A DNA stretch of 64,000 nt from Beroe ovata (lineage: Eukaryota > Ctenophora > Nuda > Beroida > Beroidae), in NCBI GenBank assembly GCA_946803715.1, contig CAMPET010000018.1, positions 319,554 to 383,553 of the forward strand, given 5' to 3'. Position numbers and translations under genes: made by a program. Numbering within the stretch: position 1 is the stretch's first letter; each line of letters opens with the position of its first letter. The notes beneath the pieces are model-generated. The model ran no database searches and was not told the origin of the DNA. It saw nothing but the letters and a program-made list of their open reading frames with translations. Of the stretch, positions 1-11,225 are shown piece after piece.

Positions 1-1979
1 TCACCACCACTCGACGAGTGGTAAGTGGGAGCGGGGGATAGTGTGGGATAGCTGCTGAGTGCTGTGTGACACTGTCAGATGATAATCATTCTACTCTATA
101 ATTCCCCAACATTCTACGGAGATGATTGATGAATTCTATCCGTCTATATTCATATTGTCAATGTCAAATTGTGACGGTCATCTCTGTACTGAGACGGTCA
201 ATGGTCATATCATGTTTATTGTTCATTCCCTCACTAACTTATGGATCGTTGTACCCCCATAGCTATCATAGTGTTGAGACATCACACAGTAGTTTTTCCG
301 CAAAGCCACCATCCATCGGCTTCTTTTGACCAAAACTACCGATATTCAATCGATAACAAGGCTCAATTTATAAAATAGTATTTTATAATCTCTCTCATGA
401 AAGACACTCATATTCGATGGAATGTTATCACGTCTGCACAATCTAGCTTCTTACTTTTCATCACGTCTCCAACAACTACAATCCGTGACCTCCCTTTTAC
501 TGCACATTCCTGCATATAATGCAGGTTACTATAGGTGTATGAATATAACTGACAGCTGTCACGTGTCTCATAGCATTTCGTCACGTTACCATGGGGATGT
601 AACGTGCTCTGACAAGGACACGTGATGCCACGTTTATCCTCCAATATTATACCGTACTTCAATCCCACACACACACGCACACACACACGCACACACNNNN
701 NNNNNNNNNNNCACACACACAAACCTCCCTCCCTCACTTGTCTATATTAACACATGTGACACATTTACACTCACAGACGACCACCACTTCTACTGGAGGG
801 GTTAGCAGTCGCCGGGCCTCTGTCTCTGCTGGAGTGCCACCACCACCAGCCCCCGCTGAGTAGAATGTACGTGGACAGCGGCCCCCATAGCCACCGTAAC
901 CCTCGTGAATCAGAGCCTCCGTGATGAGCATTCATATAATGTACCGCCACCTTCTTATTAACGCGTTGAATGTTGATGCAGTTCATATGCCGCAGAGAAG
1001 ACAACACCCATCTTGAATATTCACAATCTCTTAAAATAGATTGAACATACTCTCTGGTCATACATGTGATGGTTCTTTCTGAAACCATGTCATATAAACC
1101 CCTCCTATCATTGCTACGTGGTGTGACTGTGAGGCACTATACAGAAAATAGCCCTCGTTCTATTGTTCTATTTGTCCAGTGAATTGTAACCATGCGTGTA
1201 TGTGAAGCATTTGAAGCATTATTACAAACAGTAGAGAGATTCAATAAATTTGAAACTCAGAGTTACCGTTCATCATGAAAACGAAACGCCTTCTTAACTT
1301 CATTTCCAGGGTTCTTAAGTCCTTAAATCAAATGACTATCTCTGACACCCCCTATTTTTCAGATAACTAACGTAAAGAAATCTGAGGAATCCTCATCTTC
1401 TTAAGAAGACGATAGACTTAAACTCAATAGTTTAAAACTGACCGATGGACTATTAACTTTTAATGGACAATTAACTTTAAGGATTTAAATTGTACATCAT
1501 TTATGGAATGATTGCTATGTAATATTATGTATATTATAGGAAATAGCCTTCAATTTTGTGAATATGTGAATTTGTAACACATTTGTATTATCATTTCTAT
1601 ATGAATACTTTTCTTTTCCATCAGGTCGTGGTGTGTAATCTTATAGCTTATTTTATAATTTGATTTATCTGTGTGAACAACGGAACAAACGCAAACTCTG
1701 AAAACGAAATCCTTGTTTTACTGTCTCCCATTAATATTGGTGTCTGGTCAAAATTGGGAAACACTGTAGCAGACATCAGGTGCACTGTGTACACTATGTC
1801 ATGACGCAGTTGAAATCGAACACTGAGAAGTGAGTACCGGGCTGATTAGATCATAAAAACACACGTCTCTACACCACTTTCGTAAATGTTGCCCGTTGTG
1901 AAAAGTGCTAGCAACAAATTTTCATTAATCGTCGTGACTGTAATAATACAATTTGATTCCCTGGTAACAGTCAACAGAC
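1..1979. other. 5' intergenic region with CA microsatellite and gap
   Basis: No gene is supported here. A CA-rich microsatellite at about 667-720 is interrupted by a 15-base run of N (697-711), which is an assembly gap in low-complexity sequence. The short open frames around it are CA or GT translations or random frames, without domain features. The stretch from about 1200 to 1979 is AT-rich and holds nothing I recognise apart from the probable promoter and 5' UTR region of the next gene. Confidence 0.6.
667..720. repeat. CA-rich microsatellite containing an N gap
   Basis: Alternating CA/CG dinucleotides flank 15 unknown bases, so the true array length is not known. Confidence 0.9.
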
Positions 1980-3215
1980 ATGGTAGTCAGATGTCTCCAT
2001 CTCAAGCTAGACAATGGGGATGGCGTGTACTATTGTGGCGCCACACTCACTGGCACACTGCACTTCACGTGTACTGGACCCACGCCATCTCATGGCGTGG
2101 TTGTACAGTTGGTGGGCGAGTGTAAGACCAGGGTACGCCATTTCCATACTAGCACTGAACAGCCACATAATCACACAAAGTTAGAGCGTGATACCATGTT
2201 TGATGTTCATAAAGCAACCGAAGAATACATCAACACCACGCGGGTTCTACTCCAACCATCTGGTCACACGATTCAACCGGGAATTTACTCTTTGCCGTTT
2301 AGTTTCGACTTACCACGTGGCATACCCTGTTCATTCAGTGGGTCGTATGGGAAAGTACGGTATTTCATCCGCTACCGCACTAATCACCGATCAGGTGATC
2401 AGTTCGTCACATTCTCCAAGGACGAGCAAGCTGTCGGCATAGTGGTGCTGTCCTCGGATAATCCTAATGAATTTCACCATGTGTGGGATAGGGTGAAGTT
2501 TAGCGGGTCTAAAACATTCGGAGTATTCGCCCAATCCTCGCCTCTTTCCGCTGATATTCGACTACCTAAGCGTGTATTCGTACCCGGAGAGATAATTCCT
2601 ATCAGTGCCAAAATTGTGAATCGATCAAATCATCCGATTCGGAAGTGTGAAATTTGGATCAAACAGATCACTCATTATTCGGCACCCGGCACGTTGCAAA
2701 CAGAGGAAACAGCGAAACATTTTGCAAAAATGACGAGGCCGGGTTTCGGGGCAGATACCTGGGAATTCTGGAACAATCTACCGTTTTTCGTACCACCCCT
2801 GCCCCCAACAGAACTCCCGTATTGCAACTACATCACCGTGAAACACAGGCTGATGGTTAAATTCATCCCTGTGCGTGGCAGTGCGTTGAGTCTCGAGGAA
2901 ATGATAACGATAACCACAATACCAGTACTTCCTCAGTGTGCCCCGGATATTGATTTCATGTCTGCTATCATCACACCACCTCCTAATTTAGATACCGGAG
3001 ACATCACGACATCACTTCCCATTGATTCCTCCTTTAGACCAGTTAGGTTTTCCGAGGAAGCCCATGGGAATAAGCGACGCTCTCTCACTGTTGATAAACT
3101 GTTTGATGGAATCAGTAAGCTGACCTCTAGCTACGGGACCGAGAGTTGTCGACCAAAGTATCCGGTATATGATTTGAAGCAGGACTGTGCTGAGAATGAC
3201 TTTGAGGTTATTTGA
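1980..3215 (+). CDS. Arrestin domain-containing protein (alpha-arrestin)
   Basis: Alpha-arrestins are cytosolic adaptors that link membrane cargo to endocytosis and ubiquitin ligases. The uninterrupted 411-residue frame shows the arrestin_N fold at about residues 1-150: a DNGDGVYYCGATLTGTLHF strand pair, YSLPFSFDLP, and SFSGSYGKVRYFIRYR. The arrestin_C fold lies at about 185-320 and includes LPKRVFVPGEIIPISAKIVN. Length fits the ARRDC1-5 family. The tail holds PKYPVYDL, which resembles the conserved ARRDC C-terminal segment, but I see no clear PPxY motif, so NEDD4-family recruitment through WW domains is not supported. The ATG at 1980 follows an in-frame stop, so the start is reasonable. The ARRDC subtype cannot be assigned. 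Confidence 0.87.
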   Translation: MVVRCLHLKLDNGDGVYYCGATLTGTLHFTCTGPTPSHGVVVQLVGECKTRVRHFHTSTEQPHNHTKLERDTMFDVHKATEEYINTTRVLLQPSGHTIQPGIYSLPFSFDLPRGIPCSFSGSYGKVRYFIRYRTNHRSGDQFVTFSKDEQAVGIVVLSSDNPNEFHHVWDRVKFSGSKTFGVFAQSSPLSADIRLPKRVFVPGEIIPISAKIVNRSNHPIRKCEIWIKQITHYSAPGTLQTEETAKHFAKMTRPGFGADTWEFWNNLPFFVPPLPPTELPYCNYITVKHRLMVKFIPVRGSALSLEEMITITTIPVLPQCAPDIDFMSAIITPPPNLDTGDITTSLPIDSSFRPVRFSEEAHGNKRRSLTVDKLFDGISKLTSSYGTESCRPKYPVYDLKQDCAENDFEVI

Positions 3216-3853
3216 CAACTGCATTCTGAATATCCTTCCAGGAAATATACACTCAGAAGACAGGAATAACTGTTGTGTGTTTTACTATACTCTGTTTTGT
3301 ATCAACATGTTTTAACACCTCCAGAAAATGATGTGTCACATTCTGGCAACAAGTAGTAAGTTATTTTCGGACTCGGAAAAGGTCTTCTCACCTGCGCGCG
3401 CACAAAATACCGTTAAATATGATGCGCGCGCGGTGCTAAATGGTATTTATGCGCCGTTATGATTCAAAAAATGTCGTGCGATTTCCGCGCCAAATAAAAA
3501 TTGCCAATTTGAGACAAATTCGATGTAAGCATGTGCAAATCATTCATTATTAGCAACGACATGCCGGCAATCATTCCTTTCTGAAGCTTGTTCCATTGGC
3601 ATGATCATCCACGTGATTCAGCGCTATTTTATTCATGAAAACACAGTTTACCCGATAGATAAGTTTACTCATAACAATTAACAACATACAAATCGAAATT
3701 TGTGAATAACAACTAGCGAGTAACGGCCGCAAATTCACAAAACTCTTAACTTTTCCATCAATTCAACATGAAACTGCTCAATTGACACTCCTAAAATCTA
3801 CCAATAGACGAACTCAGAACAAAAGGTTGAAATTCGAAGAAGATCTGCATTTC
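3216..3853. other. Convergent intergenic region
   Basis: Spacer between the 3' ends of the arrestin gene (plus) and the FBXW9-like gene (minus). It contains short GCGCGC-rich patches around 3395-3435 in otherwise AT-rich DNA. No gene seen. Confidence 0.6.
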
Positions 3854-5161
3854 CTACCCAGAGTTATTAGTCCAGAAAGTAACAGTACTATCGCAACACC
3901 CGGCCATCATGACGCCACTCTTGTAATCGACACAAGAAGCCGAGTTGCCCAAACTGAAGGAATTCCATTCTACCGCATTGAAATTCGGCGAGAAAATCTT
4001 GACAGTCCCATCTTTGCATGCAGTCACTGTCGCACCCAGAGTATGTGTCATGTCAAGGATTGGATCCGAATGTCCCGTGTGGAATTTGTTAACGATCTTC
4101 ATCTCCTCGCTGAAACACTTCACATACCCATCATACCCAGCAACCCAGAGGTATGGCTCCATAAACTGTATCGCTGATGAGATCCGTTCCATTTTGATCC
4201 GTTTCAGCAGTTTTCCCCCTCTCCGATCATAACAAGTTAGGGCGTGGTCCTCCCCCGTGCTCCAGATATAGTTGTCAGATGAAGTGACACTGAGAACTGG
4301 CTTGGTGTGATGACGTAGTGACCACGCCCCAACCCCACTCCTCACATCAAAACCACACACAAACTTAGAATAGGTGCCGTATATGAGGAAGTTTTGTTCG
4401 TATCTGGTACACAGGACGGCTGAGTGTGCCGGTAACCTGGTCACCAACTCCATTTCACCACGTCCCAACTCGTAGAAATGGACGAAACTGTCCCACGATC
4501 CTGAACAGACCCTCGTGCTGTGTCCATCCTCCTGATCCACTGTCCATATCCACCCATTGTGATCAGTGTTGGTGTTTGCCACGCAATCACCACCAGCAGT
4601 CGACAGGAGGGTCAGATCGTAGATACAGATGGTTTTGTCCCGAGACCCGGATATGGCGGTGTTGGCAGCAGGCCCGGACAGGATCTTCACACAGTGTATG
4701 TCACCGTAGTGATTGGAGGACGAGCGATGCTGGGTGATAGAGTGGTGGTAACGAGACAGTGATTTCCCACACTCCAACTCATACACTGATCGTATGATCC
4801 CTGCCTTCATCATGTTATCCATCTCAACATCGCTTACTTTGAGCATGCCCGATCTGGTACTACTGAGACAACTGCCGAGTCTCATATCCCAGAAATCGGG
4901 GGAAGAGAGGAAATCGTAGAAATAACGTGACACAAATTTAACCTCCTTCATCAGCCATGGCACTCCAATGTATTGGAGGATGGAAAACATAATTTCGGGA
5001 GGAAGGTTCTGCACTCCCGTTAGAGTGGATGATCGATTCCTTAACGATATCTTTCGGGGTCTGATTGATATTTCCTGGAAACTAACGGTAGTTTCCTGCT
5101 CAATGTCACTTTCATCACTGGAGAACTCGATGTTATCTTCCTCAACGTTGGATGCTGCCAT
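3854..5161 (-). CDS. FBXW9: F-box/WD40-repeat protein, FBXW9-like
   Basis: Probable substrate-receptor subunit of an SCF (SKP1-CUL1-F-box) ubiquitin ligase. The 435-residue frame begins with an acidic, serine-rich N-terminus. An F-box follows at about residues 53-95 (LPPEIMFSILQYIG, then SPDFWDMRL). A WD40 propeller runs from about 155 to the end, with blades ending in segments such as SGSRDKTICIYDL, CSGSWDSFVHFYEL and TACKDGTVKIFSP. The blade order and wording (GWIWTV, RVCSGSWDS, SAVLC, YGTYSK, KPVLSV, GHSDPI) match my memory of vertebrate FBXW9 better than FBXW7, FBXW2 or BTRC. The gene is a single exon. The ATG at 5159-5161 precedes the acidic N-terminus. The substrate is unknown. Confidence 0.75.
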   Translation of the reverse strand: MAASNVEEDNIEFSSDESDIEQETTVSFQEISIRPRKISLRNRSSTLTGVQNLPPEIMFSILQYIGVPWLMKEVKFVSRYFYDFLSSPDFWDMRLGSCLSSTRSGMLKVSDVEMDNMMKAGIIRSVYELECGKSLSRYHHSITQHRSSSNHYGDIHCVKILSGPAANTAISGSRDKTICIYDLTLLSTAGGDCVANTNTDHNGWIWTVDQEDGHSTRVCSGSWDSFVHFYELGRGEMELVTRLPAHSAVLCTRYEQNFLIYGTYSKFVCGFDVRSGVGAWSLRHHTKPVLSVTSSDNYIWSTGEDHALTCYDRRGGKLLKRIKMERISSAIQFMEPYLWVAGYDGYVKCFSEEMKIVNKFHTGHSDPILDMTHTLGATVTACKDGTVKIFSPNFNAVEWNSFSLGNSASCVDYKSGVMMAGCCDSTVTFWTNNSG

Positions 5162-5397
5162 ATCCTGAATTAATAGAAGTCCTGATTGGTTAATGATTTA
5201 GAAGAGAAGGTACAAAGGTTTTTAAAGTGATATTGATACGTAGTCAAAGTTATACATCAATGGCACAAACAGTTGAGAGCTAGTCAAAAATGAAGCATGT
5301 ATTAATATGTACATGAATTATTATATTTGGAGGTTTGAAGATGTAACGTTAGTACTAAGTTACTGTTAGTAGTGTGGTTACTGGGAGCAGCCCCAAT

Positions 5398-5520
5398 TAC
5401 GATGAGAGATAGTTTGTTAATTCTCTTTTGACTCTGTTAACAAGTGATCGCAATTAAAAGACGCATTTTCATTTGGTAACAGAGTCAAAAGAGAATAAAC
5501 CAACTATCTTTCATCGTAAC
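5398..5520. repeat. Fold-back (MITE-like) element
   Basis: Inverted arms: GATGAGAGATAGTTTGTTAA plus CTCTTTTGACTCTGTTA on the left, and TAACAGAGTCAAAAGAG ending in ACTATCTTTCATC on the right, around a short centre. A half copy of the right arm recurs at about 13425-13480 in the hnRNP intron, so this is a dispersed family. Confidence 0.8.
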
Positions 5521-6779
5521 TCATGCGACTGTTATTCAATCGTCCAATTAAACTATGTAGCCCCAACTAGATCAAAAACCTGTACGTCTATACAACACCC
5601 CAGAAAAGGAATCCGGGTAACCACTATAGTTCCCTATAGTTAAAATCCAAAATTCCACCAGAAACTCTTATAAGATGGTGACATAGGTAGGTACAAGAAT
5701 TTACTTCTGTCTTCTTTTTTACAAATCTAAGATGCAAATTGCAATGCACTCCTTTTGGACCCAATTAATATGCAAACATAACAGTAATCAGCAAACTGTA
5801 CAACCACTGTTTACCAGTCCTCTGTCATGGTAGAAATAAATTCTATATTTGCCAGTTTTCAATAGGCAATAGTCAATAGACAACTCAAGAAACTCTTGAA
5901 AGAAACTCATGAAAGTTTTTTAATTCCATGGACCATATTATCCAAATTTTTCATTCAATAGCTCTACCATATCCCAGAGCAGAGGTAAAGGTATGTAGGG
6001 CCCTGAAACCAGGGGGCTTAAGTTGATATTATTAATGAAATCAGTCAAATCTTTTCGAATTTGTGGGGCACATCTTTCCAGATAGATAAAAATACAAAAC
6101 TTCTATTCTGACATTTCACCCTCATTTCATAAATTTGGTTCGTTTAATTATGTGCACACACATTGTAGCATTTCTCTCTTCAGCCAGTGCTGCACATTCT
6201 TGATTCACAATATCACTAGCTTGGGCAGGGAGCTGGGAGTAATCTTACAACCCACGAAACAAGAGGTTTTCAGTGAATTAAGTTCCATTGTTTCTATAAA
6301 GTATGTTTCAGTTGAATAACAACTAAGAATTGCGGCTAAGGATTGAGATCATGGGCCCTATCCTTAGCTGCAATCTCAAGTGCATGTTACATGCCCTTAT
6401 TCTATTTTGTGAATGTGAACTGGAAGGTCTAGGTCTTAGATTTTTGGTTTGGTCACAGTGACACACATTCCTGGCCTGACAAACATTGAAGCTCCCTACC
6501 CTGTTGGCCGAATTTCATACCTGGAAAAAATCACCATTGCCCAATGCTGACAGTAGGGAAAATTGCCATCAGCATGGCTAGTTATGATATGGTTATCAAT
6601 TAAATGGGACACACCCACCCCCACCACAGGAATCGTCAAATGTTTCATATGCACACGAAACAGTTGGTATCATGCAATTATGTTGTAGAATTGCCTGACT
6701 TATAGTGGTGAAGAAGAGACTCATCAAAGAGCAATTGTTGTACCCACAACAATCAGGATTGTGTGGCACCGACACAACA

Positions 6780-7365
6780 GTAGGATTATGGCGGATCAGA
6801 AGGCTCACCCGGAATTTTATCTCTGAAAAATATAATTTGACCCTTCTGATCCACACGTGGATCACAGGGTTCATCTTAGGTGACCCTTCTGATCCACGTG
6901 GCGCTTCTCTGGGGTCAACTCAAAAATCGGTGATCCACCAGATCCACCTTAGGCGGATCAGGAGGGTCACTCAAATCCAATTTTACCCCAGGGGAGCGCT
7001 ACGTGGATCAGAAGGGTCACCTAAGGTGAACTCAGTGATCCATGTGTATGGATCAGAAGGGTCAATTCTATTTTTCCGTGTGACCCTCCTGATCCACATG
7101 TGGATCACAAGGTTCATCTTAGGTGACCCTTCTGATCCACGTGGCGCTTTTCTGGGGTCAAGTCAAAATTCGGTGATCCTCCTGATTCACCTTAGGTGGA
7201 TCATGAGGGTCTCTGAAATCCAATTAGACCCCAGGGAAGCGCCACATGGATCAGAAGGGTCACTTAAGATGAACCCTGTGATCCACGTGTGGATTAGAGG
7301 GGTCAAATTATATTTCTCAGAGATGAAATTCCGGGTGAGCCTTCTGATCCGCCATAGAAGGACGG
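6780..7365. repeat. Compound long inverted repeat (about 0.57 kb)
   Basis: The outer arms match in opposite orientation: GGCGGATCAGAAGGCTCACC near 6790 and its complement ending at about 7355. Inner modules built on GGATCAGAAGGGTCACC and GATCCACGTG recur at least eight times in both orientations. The whole block can fold on itself. This is a non-autonomous element or nested fold-backs; no transposase is present. Confidence 0.8.
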
Positions 7366-7679
7366 GTAGGAAATTAGCCCTACAATTGCCTGGCATTGCT
7401 AGGGCGCCAGGCACTTGTAGGCAAATGTTTTTCCGATTTTATTTGACCTCTTTTGCTTGATGAAATTACTTCCTACCATTGCTGGCATATTTTATTTGCC
7501 TGATGTTATCAGTACATTGTTTCTTGTTCACAAGTTTTTATCTATCAAGTAGAATGGTCATTGCATGGCGCCAACGGTATAGATGGGTAGGACCTTACAA
7601 ACATCTTTACTTCAGTTCCTCGCACTGCAGCCTGGCACTTTCATCAACTCGAGGGGCGCGCGAATTTAAATAACATGTT

Positions 7680-8490
7680 CAACAGCAATCGAAGGCTTTC
7701 GATTAAGTTGTCGGGCGATGCCAGACCGCTGATGCAAGCCGCGAAGCTTATTCTCTATCTGAGAATAAGTTTGCGCCGCGCGCGCGCAAAACGAAATTCC
7801 CGACAGGGTCTATCATCGATCGACTTGTAGGATTTCACCCTACCCTTGCTGGCGGGATTTTATCCCTGGCAAGGGGCGGATTGAAAATCGCGCGCACCGA
7901 CGGTAGGGTAAAATCCTACAACGATCGACAATCGATAAAGGCGCGTGCGCACGAGAAACAGGTCAGGTAACATTTGACAATGCCCCCCCCGCCCCGCCGC
8001 GCCCGCGCAGGCATGGGCACATGGCAAAGTGACAAGGATGGAAGCTCGACAATATGGTTGTCTGGTGATGCAACACCGCTGATGCTATCCGCGAAGCGGC
8101 TTGCGTTGCGTCAGCATGCGCGCAAAACGAGATTCTTGACAGAGTCTATCATCGATTGTTTGGCGATGTTAGACCGCTGATGCAAGTCGCGAAGCTTGAG
8201 AATAAGTTTGCGCCGAGCGCGCAAAGCGAAATTCTCGACAGCGACATCAGGTGTATCATCGATCGACATTATGGACAAATCATCGATCGACGACAATATG
8301 AATAAACCCTAAAATGCTTGTCAGATTTTATCTGATCTGAAGGCGCGCGCGCGAGAAACAGATCAGATAAAATGTAAAATCTGAAAATACAATGCTGGGT
8401 CCAGAATAATTTGCGCGCGCGCGCTAAATTCTTGACAGGGGCTATCAGTATTATCGATGAAGAAAATCGAGCGCCGAATAACGCAATTGA
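7680..8490. repeat. GC-rich dispersed repeat block with embedded palindromes
   Basis: Contains a palindromic unit at about 7825-7921 whose ends are TGTAGGATTTCACCCTACC and GGTAGGGTAAAATCCTACA. It also contains a second palindrome at about 8328-8392 with ends related to CAGATTTTATCTGA, and repeated modules such as ATGCCAGACCGCTGATGCAA. The same modules recur at about 26860-27260 and 56300-57000. Confidence 0.8.
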
Positions 8491-8820
8491 ACACGGTCCT
8501 GAAGTTCGATCAATGAGCGCGTGTTTGAGAACAAATCTTTAACTAACCACACCTAAGCAGTTATAGTATCTAAGTTCGCTAGAAATTGTTTCCCTTTATT
8601 CTCCATTTGCTTCTTGAATGTGGCGACAAGGCGTAGGATGTCTTAATGTGCTCGAAATAATCTCCTATCTTGTGAAGCTGTCGTTTCAATTCAGATATTA
8701 ATGCACCGCACTTGTGCAAACCGTGATCTCAATTCATTGTTAGATAGATAGTCTGTCACGATGAAAAATCCTGAAGGAGCATTGTGATTTACTCTTGTGT
8801 CAGCGCTAGTTGTGTCTACA

Positions 8821-10872
8821 ATGAGCTGTGTGGGAGGGAAGGTAGACGCCGTTTCAATCTGCAGGCACACTCTCAATCTTCTCGACTTATGTGGTGGCTG
8901 GATCAAGTCCTCTAATTCTGCGGATGGCGTGAAAATCAGGACTCTTTGGAAGCAGAAAGATCCAGTTGTCACCGAGTCTGCACTTTACACCATCCGGGAC
9001 TTCTATGGTACTGGTAAGGCTGGTTTATGCATACCCACATTCAAACACGGTCTGGTAAAGCAGTCGCCTGTTTGCGATGAATACGCACATCTTCATTGTT
9101 ATGAAGAAAAACCCGAGAAGAAGTACTGCATCGATATTTGGAGTGATGTACAGGGATTGAAGAGACGCTACGATATAAGTGGGCGTGATGTTCATGGGCC
9201 AGCCTATACCGACTCAGAGTTTTCCTCTCTTTCCTATTCAGAGAGCGGGAATTTCCTGGTGTACGTTGCTGAGAGAAAGACCCACAAAGGTGTGTCGTTT
9301 TACCAGGAGAACTCCAAGGAAAGCGAGAAGCGAGGCGGTGTGTTTGATTTCAGGGAATCGTGGGGTGAGCAGCTAGACTCTTGTTGCGAATCTGTTCTCT
9401 GTGTCCTGGATTTAGAGGTAGGTAGCATCCAAGTACTCCACACTCCTGACACTATGTTCTGTGCTAAACCAGCGTGGGGCGGGGACAATCTCATTTACTT
9501 TGTCGGATTAGACGTGGAAAGCCCCAAACTTGGGGCTATCTACTGTTGGAACAGGTACAGTCGACTTTACTCTTACAATTTGGCCACTGCCGAAGTGGCA
9601 TGCCATACACCACACGGTAAGACCGTGGCGATGCCATCTCCTGGCCCTAATGGCATGGTGGCATTTATGATGTGTGACGGCAGCGGGCCGCATCGCAAGT
9701 ACATGGAGCTCTGTATCCTGTCTCCGGATGGCAGTGTGAGAGTTGTGCCAAATTCCCTGTTTTTCGGAGCATTGTCACCATCACCCTGGTTAGACGATAG
9801 TCATGTTGTACTAGAATCTTGTAAAGGAGTGACACAGCAGATTTACGTTGTCGATATTCACAGTGGTGATCGAGTGAACGTGATAGATGATCATCTTCAG
9901 TGTCTTATTGAGGATGAAATTTTCACATTTTCTGTTATTGATCAAGTGAAAAGTAAGTTACTGATCTCCTACAGTCGTCCCTATCCAGTATCAGACCAGT
10001 ATATACAAGGTGTGGCATATATCGACACAACAAGTGCTACAACATCACTACTAATAGCTCCATCAGTGCCCTATTTGCCCTGTTCCTATCGTCCGAAAGT
10101 GTTCGAGAGAGATGGCCGTGAATATAATGGTATTTTAGTAGAGCCCAGCCCAGATTCCACCAATTTGGACACTCTCTTAGTGTTTGCTCACGGTGGCCCC
10201 CATTCTATGTTCACCACTCAGTTCTACCTACAAGTATACACATTTGCCCTGCTCGGTTACAGCACACTGCTAGTGAACTACACTGGTTCACTGGGATTAG
10301 GGCCTGAGTCAGTTTACACTTTACTGGGCAATGTTGGGGATATGGATGTGAAGGATGTTCACTACGCCGCTCAACAAGTTGCTCCCAACTACAAACACGT
10401 GGCTGTGATGGGTGGCTCTCACGGTGGCTTCCTGACAGCCCACCTAATCGGACAATACCCAGATTTCTATAAAGCAGCAGCACTCCGTAACCCTGTAATA
10501 GACATTTCTACCATGTCGGGGTCCACGGATATTCCTGATTGGACGTACACGGAAGCAGGGTTAGATTACAACCCTTCCCGACCCCCTATTCCTGACCATA
10601 ACTCGGTGACAGCCATGCTCGATAAGTCTCCTATCAGATATGTTGATCAGGTGAAGTGCCCCACTCTCCTTCTCATCGGTGGAAGAGATCTCAGAGTCCC
10701 TCCCTCGCAGGGAAAGCGATATTACAGGTATCTGAAGAGCAGGGGAGTGAAGTGTGATATGAAGTTGTATCCGGATGATTGTCATAGTCTAGCTGGGGTA
10801 CCTTGTACAGCAGACTGGTTACTCCAGGTTCATTACTGGTTTCAGGAGCATTTGCAAGCAGAGTTGCAGTAG
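8821..10872 (+). CDS. APEH: Acylaminoacyl-peptidase (acyl-peptide hydrolase, S9C)
   Basis: A cytosolic serine peptidase of the prolyl oligopeptidase clan that removes N-acylated residues from short peptides. From the first ATG (8821) the protein has 683 residues, against about 732 in vertebrates. The N-terminal two thirds form the beta-propeller. The C-terminal alpha/beta-hydrolase has the nucleophile in GGSHGG (Ser533), the acid in GGRDLRVP (Asp623) and the base in DDCHSL (His655). The spacings of 90 and 32 residues are close to the vertebrate enzyme. NPVIDISTMSGSTDIPDW and MLDKSPIRYVDQVKCP are near-diagnostic for APEH rather than prolyl oligopeptidase or DPP. The gene has a single exon with no disruption. 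An upstream in-frame GTG exists, but ATG 8821 is the sensible start. Confidence 0.92.
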   Translation: MSCVGGKVDAVSICRHTLNLLDLCGGWIKSSNSADGVKIRTLWKQKDPVVTESALYTIRDFYGTGKAGLCIPTFKHGLVKQSPVCDEYAHLHCYEEKPEKKYCIDIWSDVQGLKRRYDISGRDVHGPAYTDSEFSSLSYSESGNFLVYVAERKTHKGVSFYQENSKESEKRGGVFDFRESWGEQLDSCCESVLCVLDLEVGSIQVLHTPDTMFCAKPAWGGDNLIYFVGLDVESPKLGAIYCWNRYSRLYSYNLATAEVACHTPHGKTVAMPSPGPNGMVAFMMCDGSGPHRKYMELCILSPDGSVRVVPNSLFFGALSPSPWLDDSHVVLESCKGVTQQIYVVDIHSGDRVNVIDDHLQCLIEDEIFTFSVIDQVKSKLLISYSRPYPVSDQYIQGVAYIDTTSATTSLLIAPSVPYLPCSYRPKVFERDGREYNGILVEPSPDSTNLDTLLVFAHGGPHSMFTTQFYLQVYTFALLGYSTLLVNYTGSLGLGPESVYTLLGNVGDMDVKDVHYAAQQVAPNYKHVAVMGGSHGGFLTAHLIGQYPDFYKAAALRNPVIDISTMSGSTDIPDWTYTEAGLDYNPSRPPIPDHNSVTAMLDKSPIRYVDQVKCPTLLLIGGRDLRVPPSQGKRYYRYLKSRGVKCDMKLYPDDCHSLAGVPCTADWLLQVHYWFQEHLQAELQ

Positions 10873-11225
10873 TAGTAGAAATTCGGTGGGAGTCTAGTCA
10901 GTTTTAACTTGTCACGATTATAACCGTGAATCAACGCTCCCCATTCCTTTGTTTTATGTTTCGATTCATAATTTCATTGATTTGTTCGCAAATTGTTTGG
11001 TAATACTTCAGTTTTTTACTTGCAGCATACAATGCGTAGATGTCAGACTTAGCTTTTTTCCCATTCATAATTCAATTCAATTCTTCTCTTTTATAATTTT
11101 TATATTTTATGGTCTCCTTTGGAACGGGGAACCATAAGGAGAATATGTATTTGATAGTTATGTTGTAAACCATACAACATCCATGAAACACAACTAACTC
11201 CCCTCTCTAACCCAGTCTTAGCAAG
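10873..11225. other. Intergenic spacer with probable eL6 promoter
   Basis: AT-rich spacer. The last 35 bases before the eL6 ATG contain a pyrimidine run (CTCCCCTCTCTAACCC, about 11198-11213). That would suit a 5'-terminal oligopyrimidine start as found in ribosomal-protein mRNAs; the transcription start itself is inferred. Confidence 0.4.

Larger units (their letters stand above)
5162..8820. other. Repeat-rich intergenic region
   Basis: Spacer between the divergent FBXW9-like and APEH genes. It holds a fold-back at about 5398-5520, a long compound inverted repeat at about 6780-7365, and a GCGCGC-rich dispersed-repeat block at about 7680-8490. The largest open frame (6705-7460) lies inside the inverted repeat and is judged non-coding. 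No gene is supported. Confidence 0.65.

Noticed and set aside
6705-7460. 251-codon frame on the plus strand
   Set aside because: Lies in the compound inverted repeat and translates the repeated word over and over; no promoter, domain or splice evidence.
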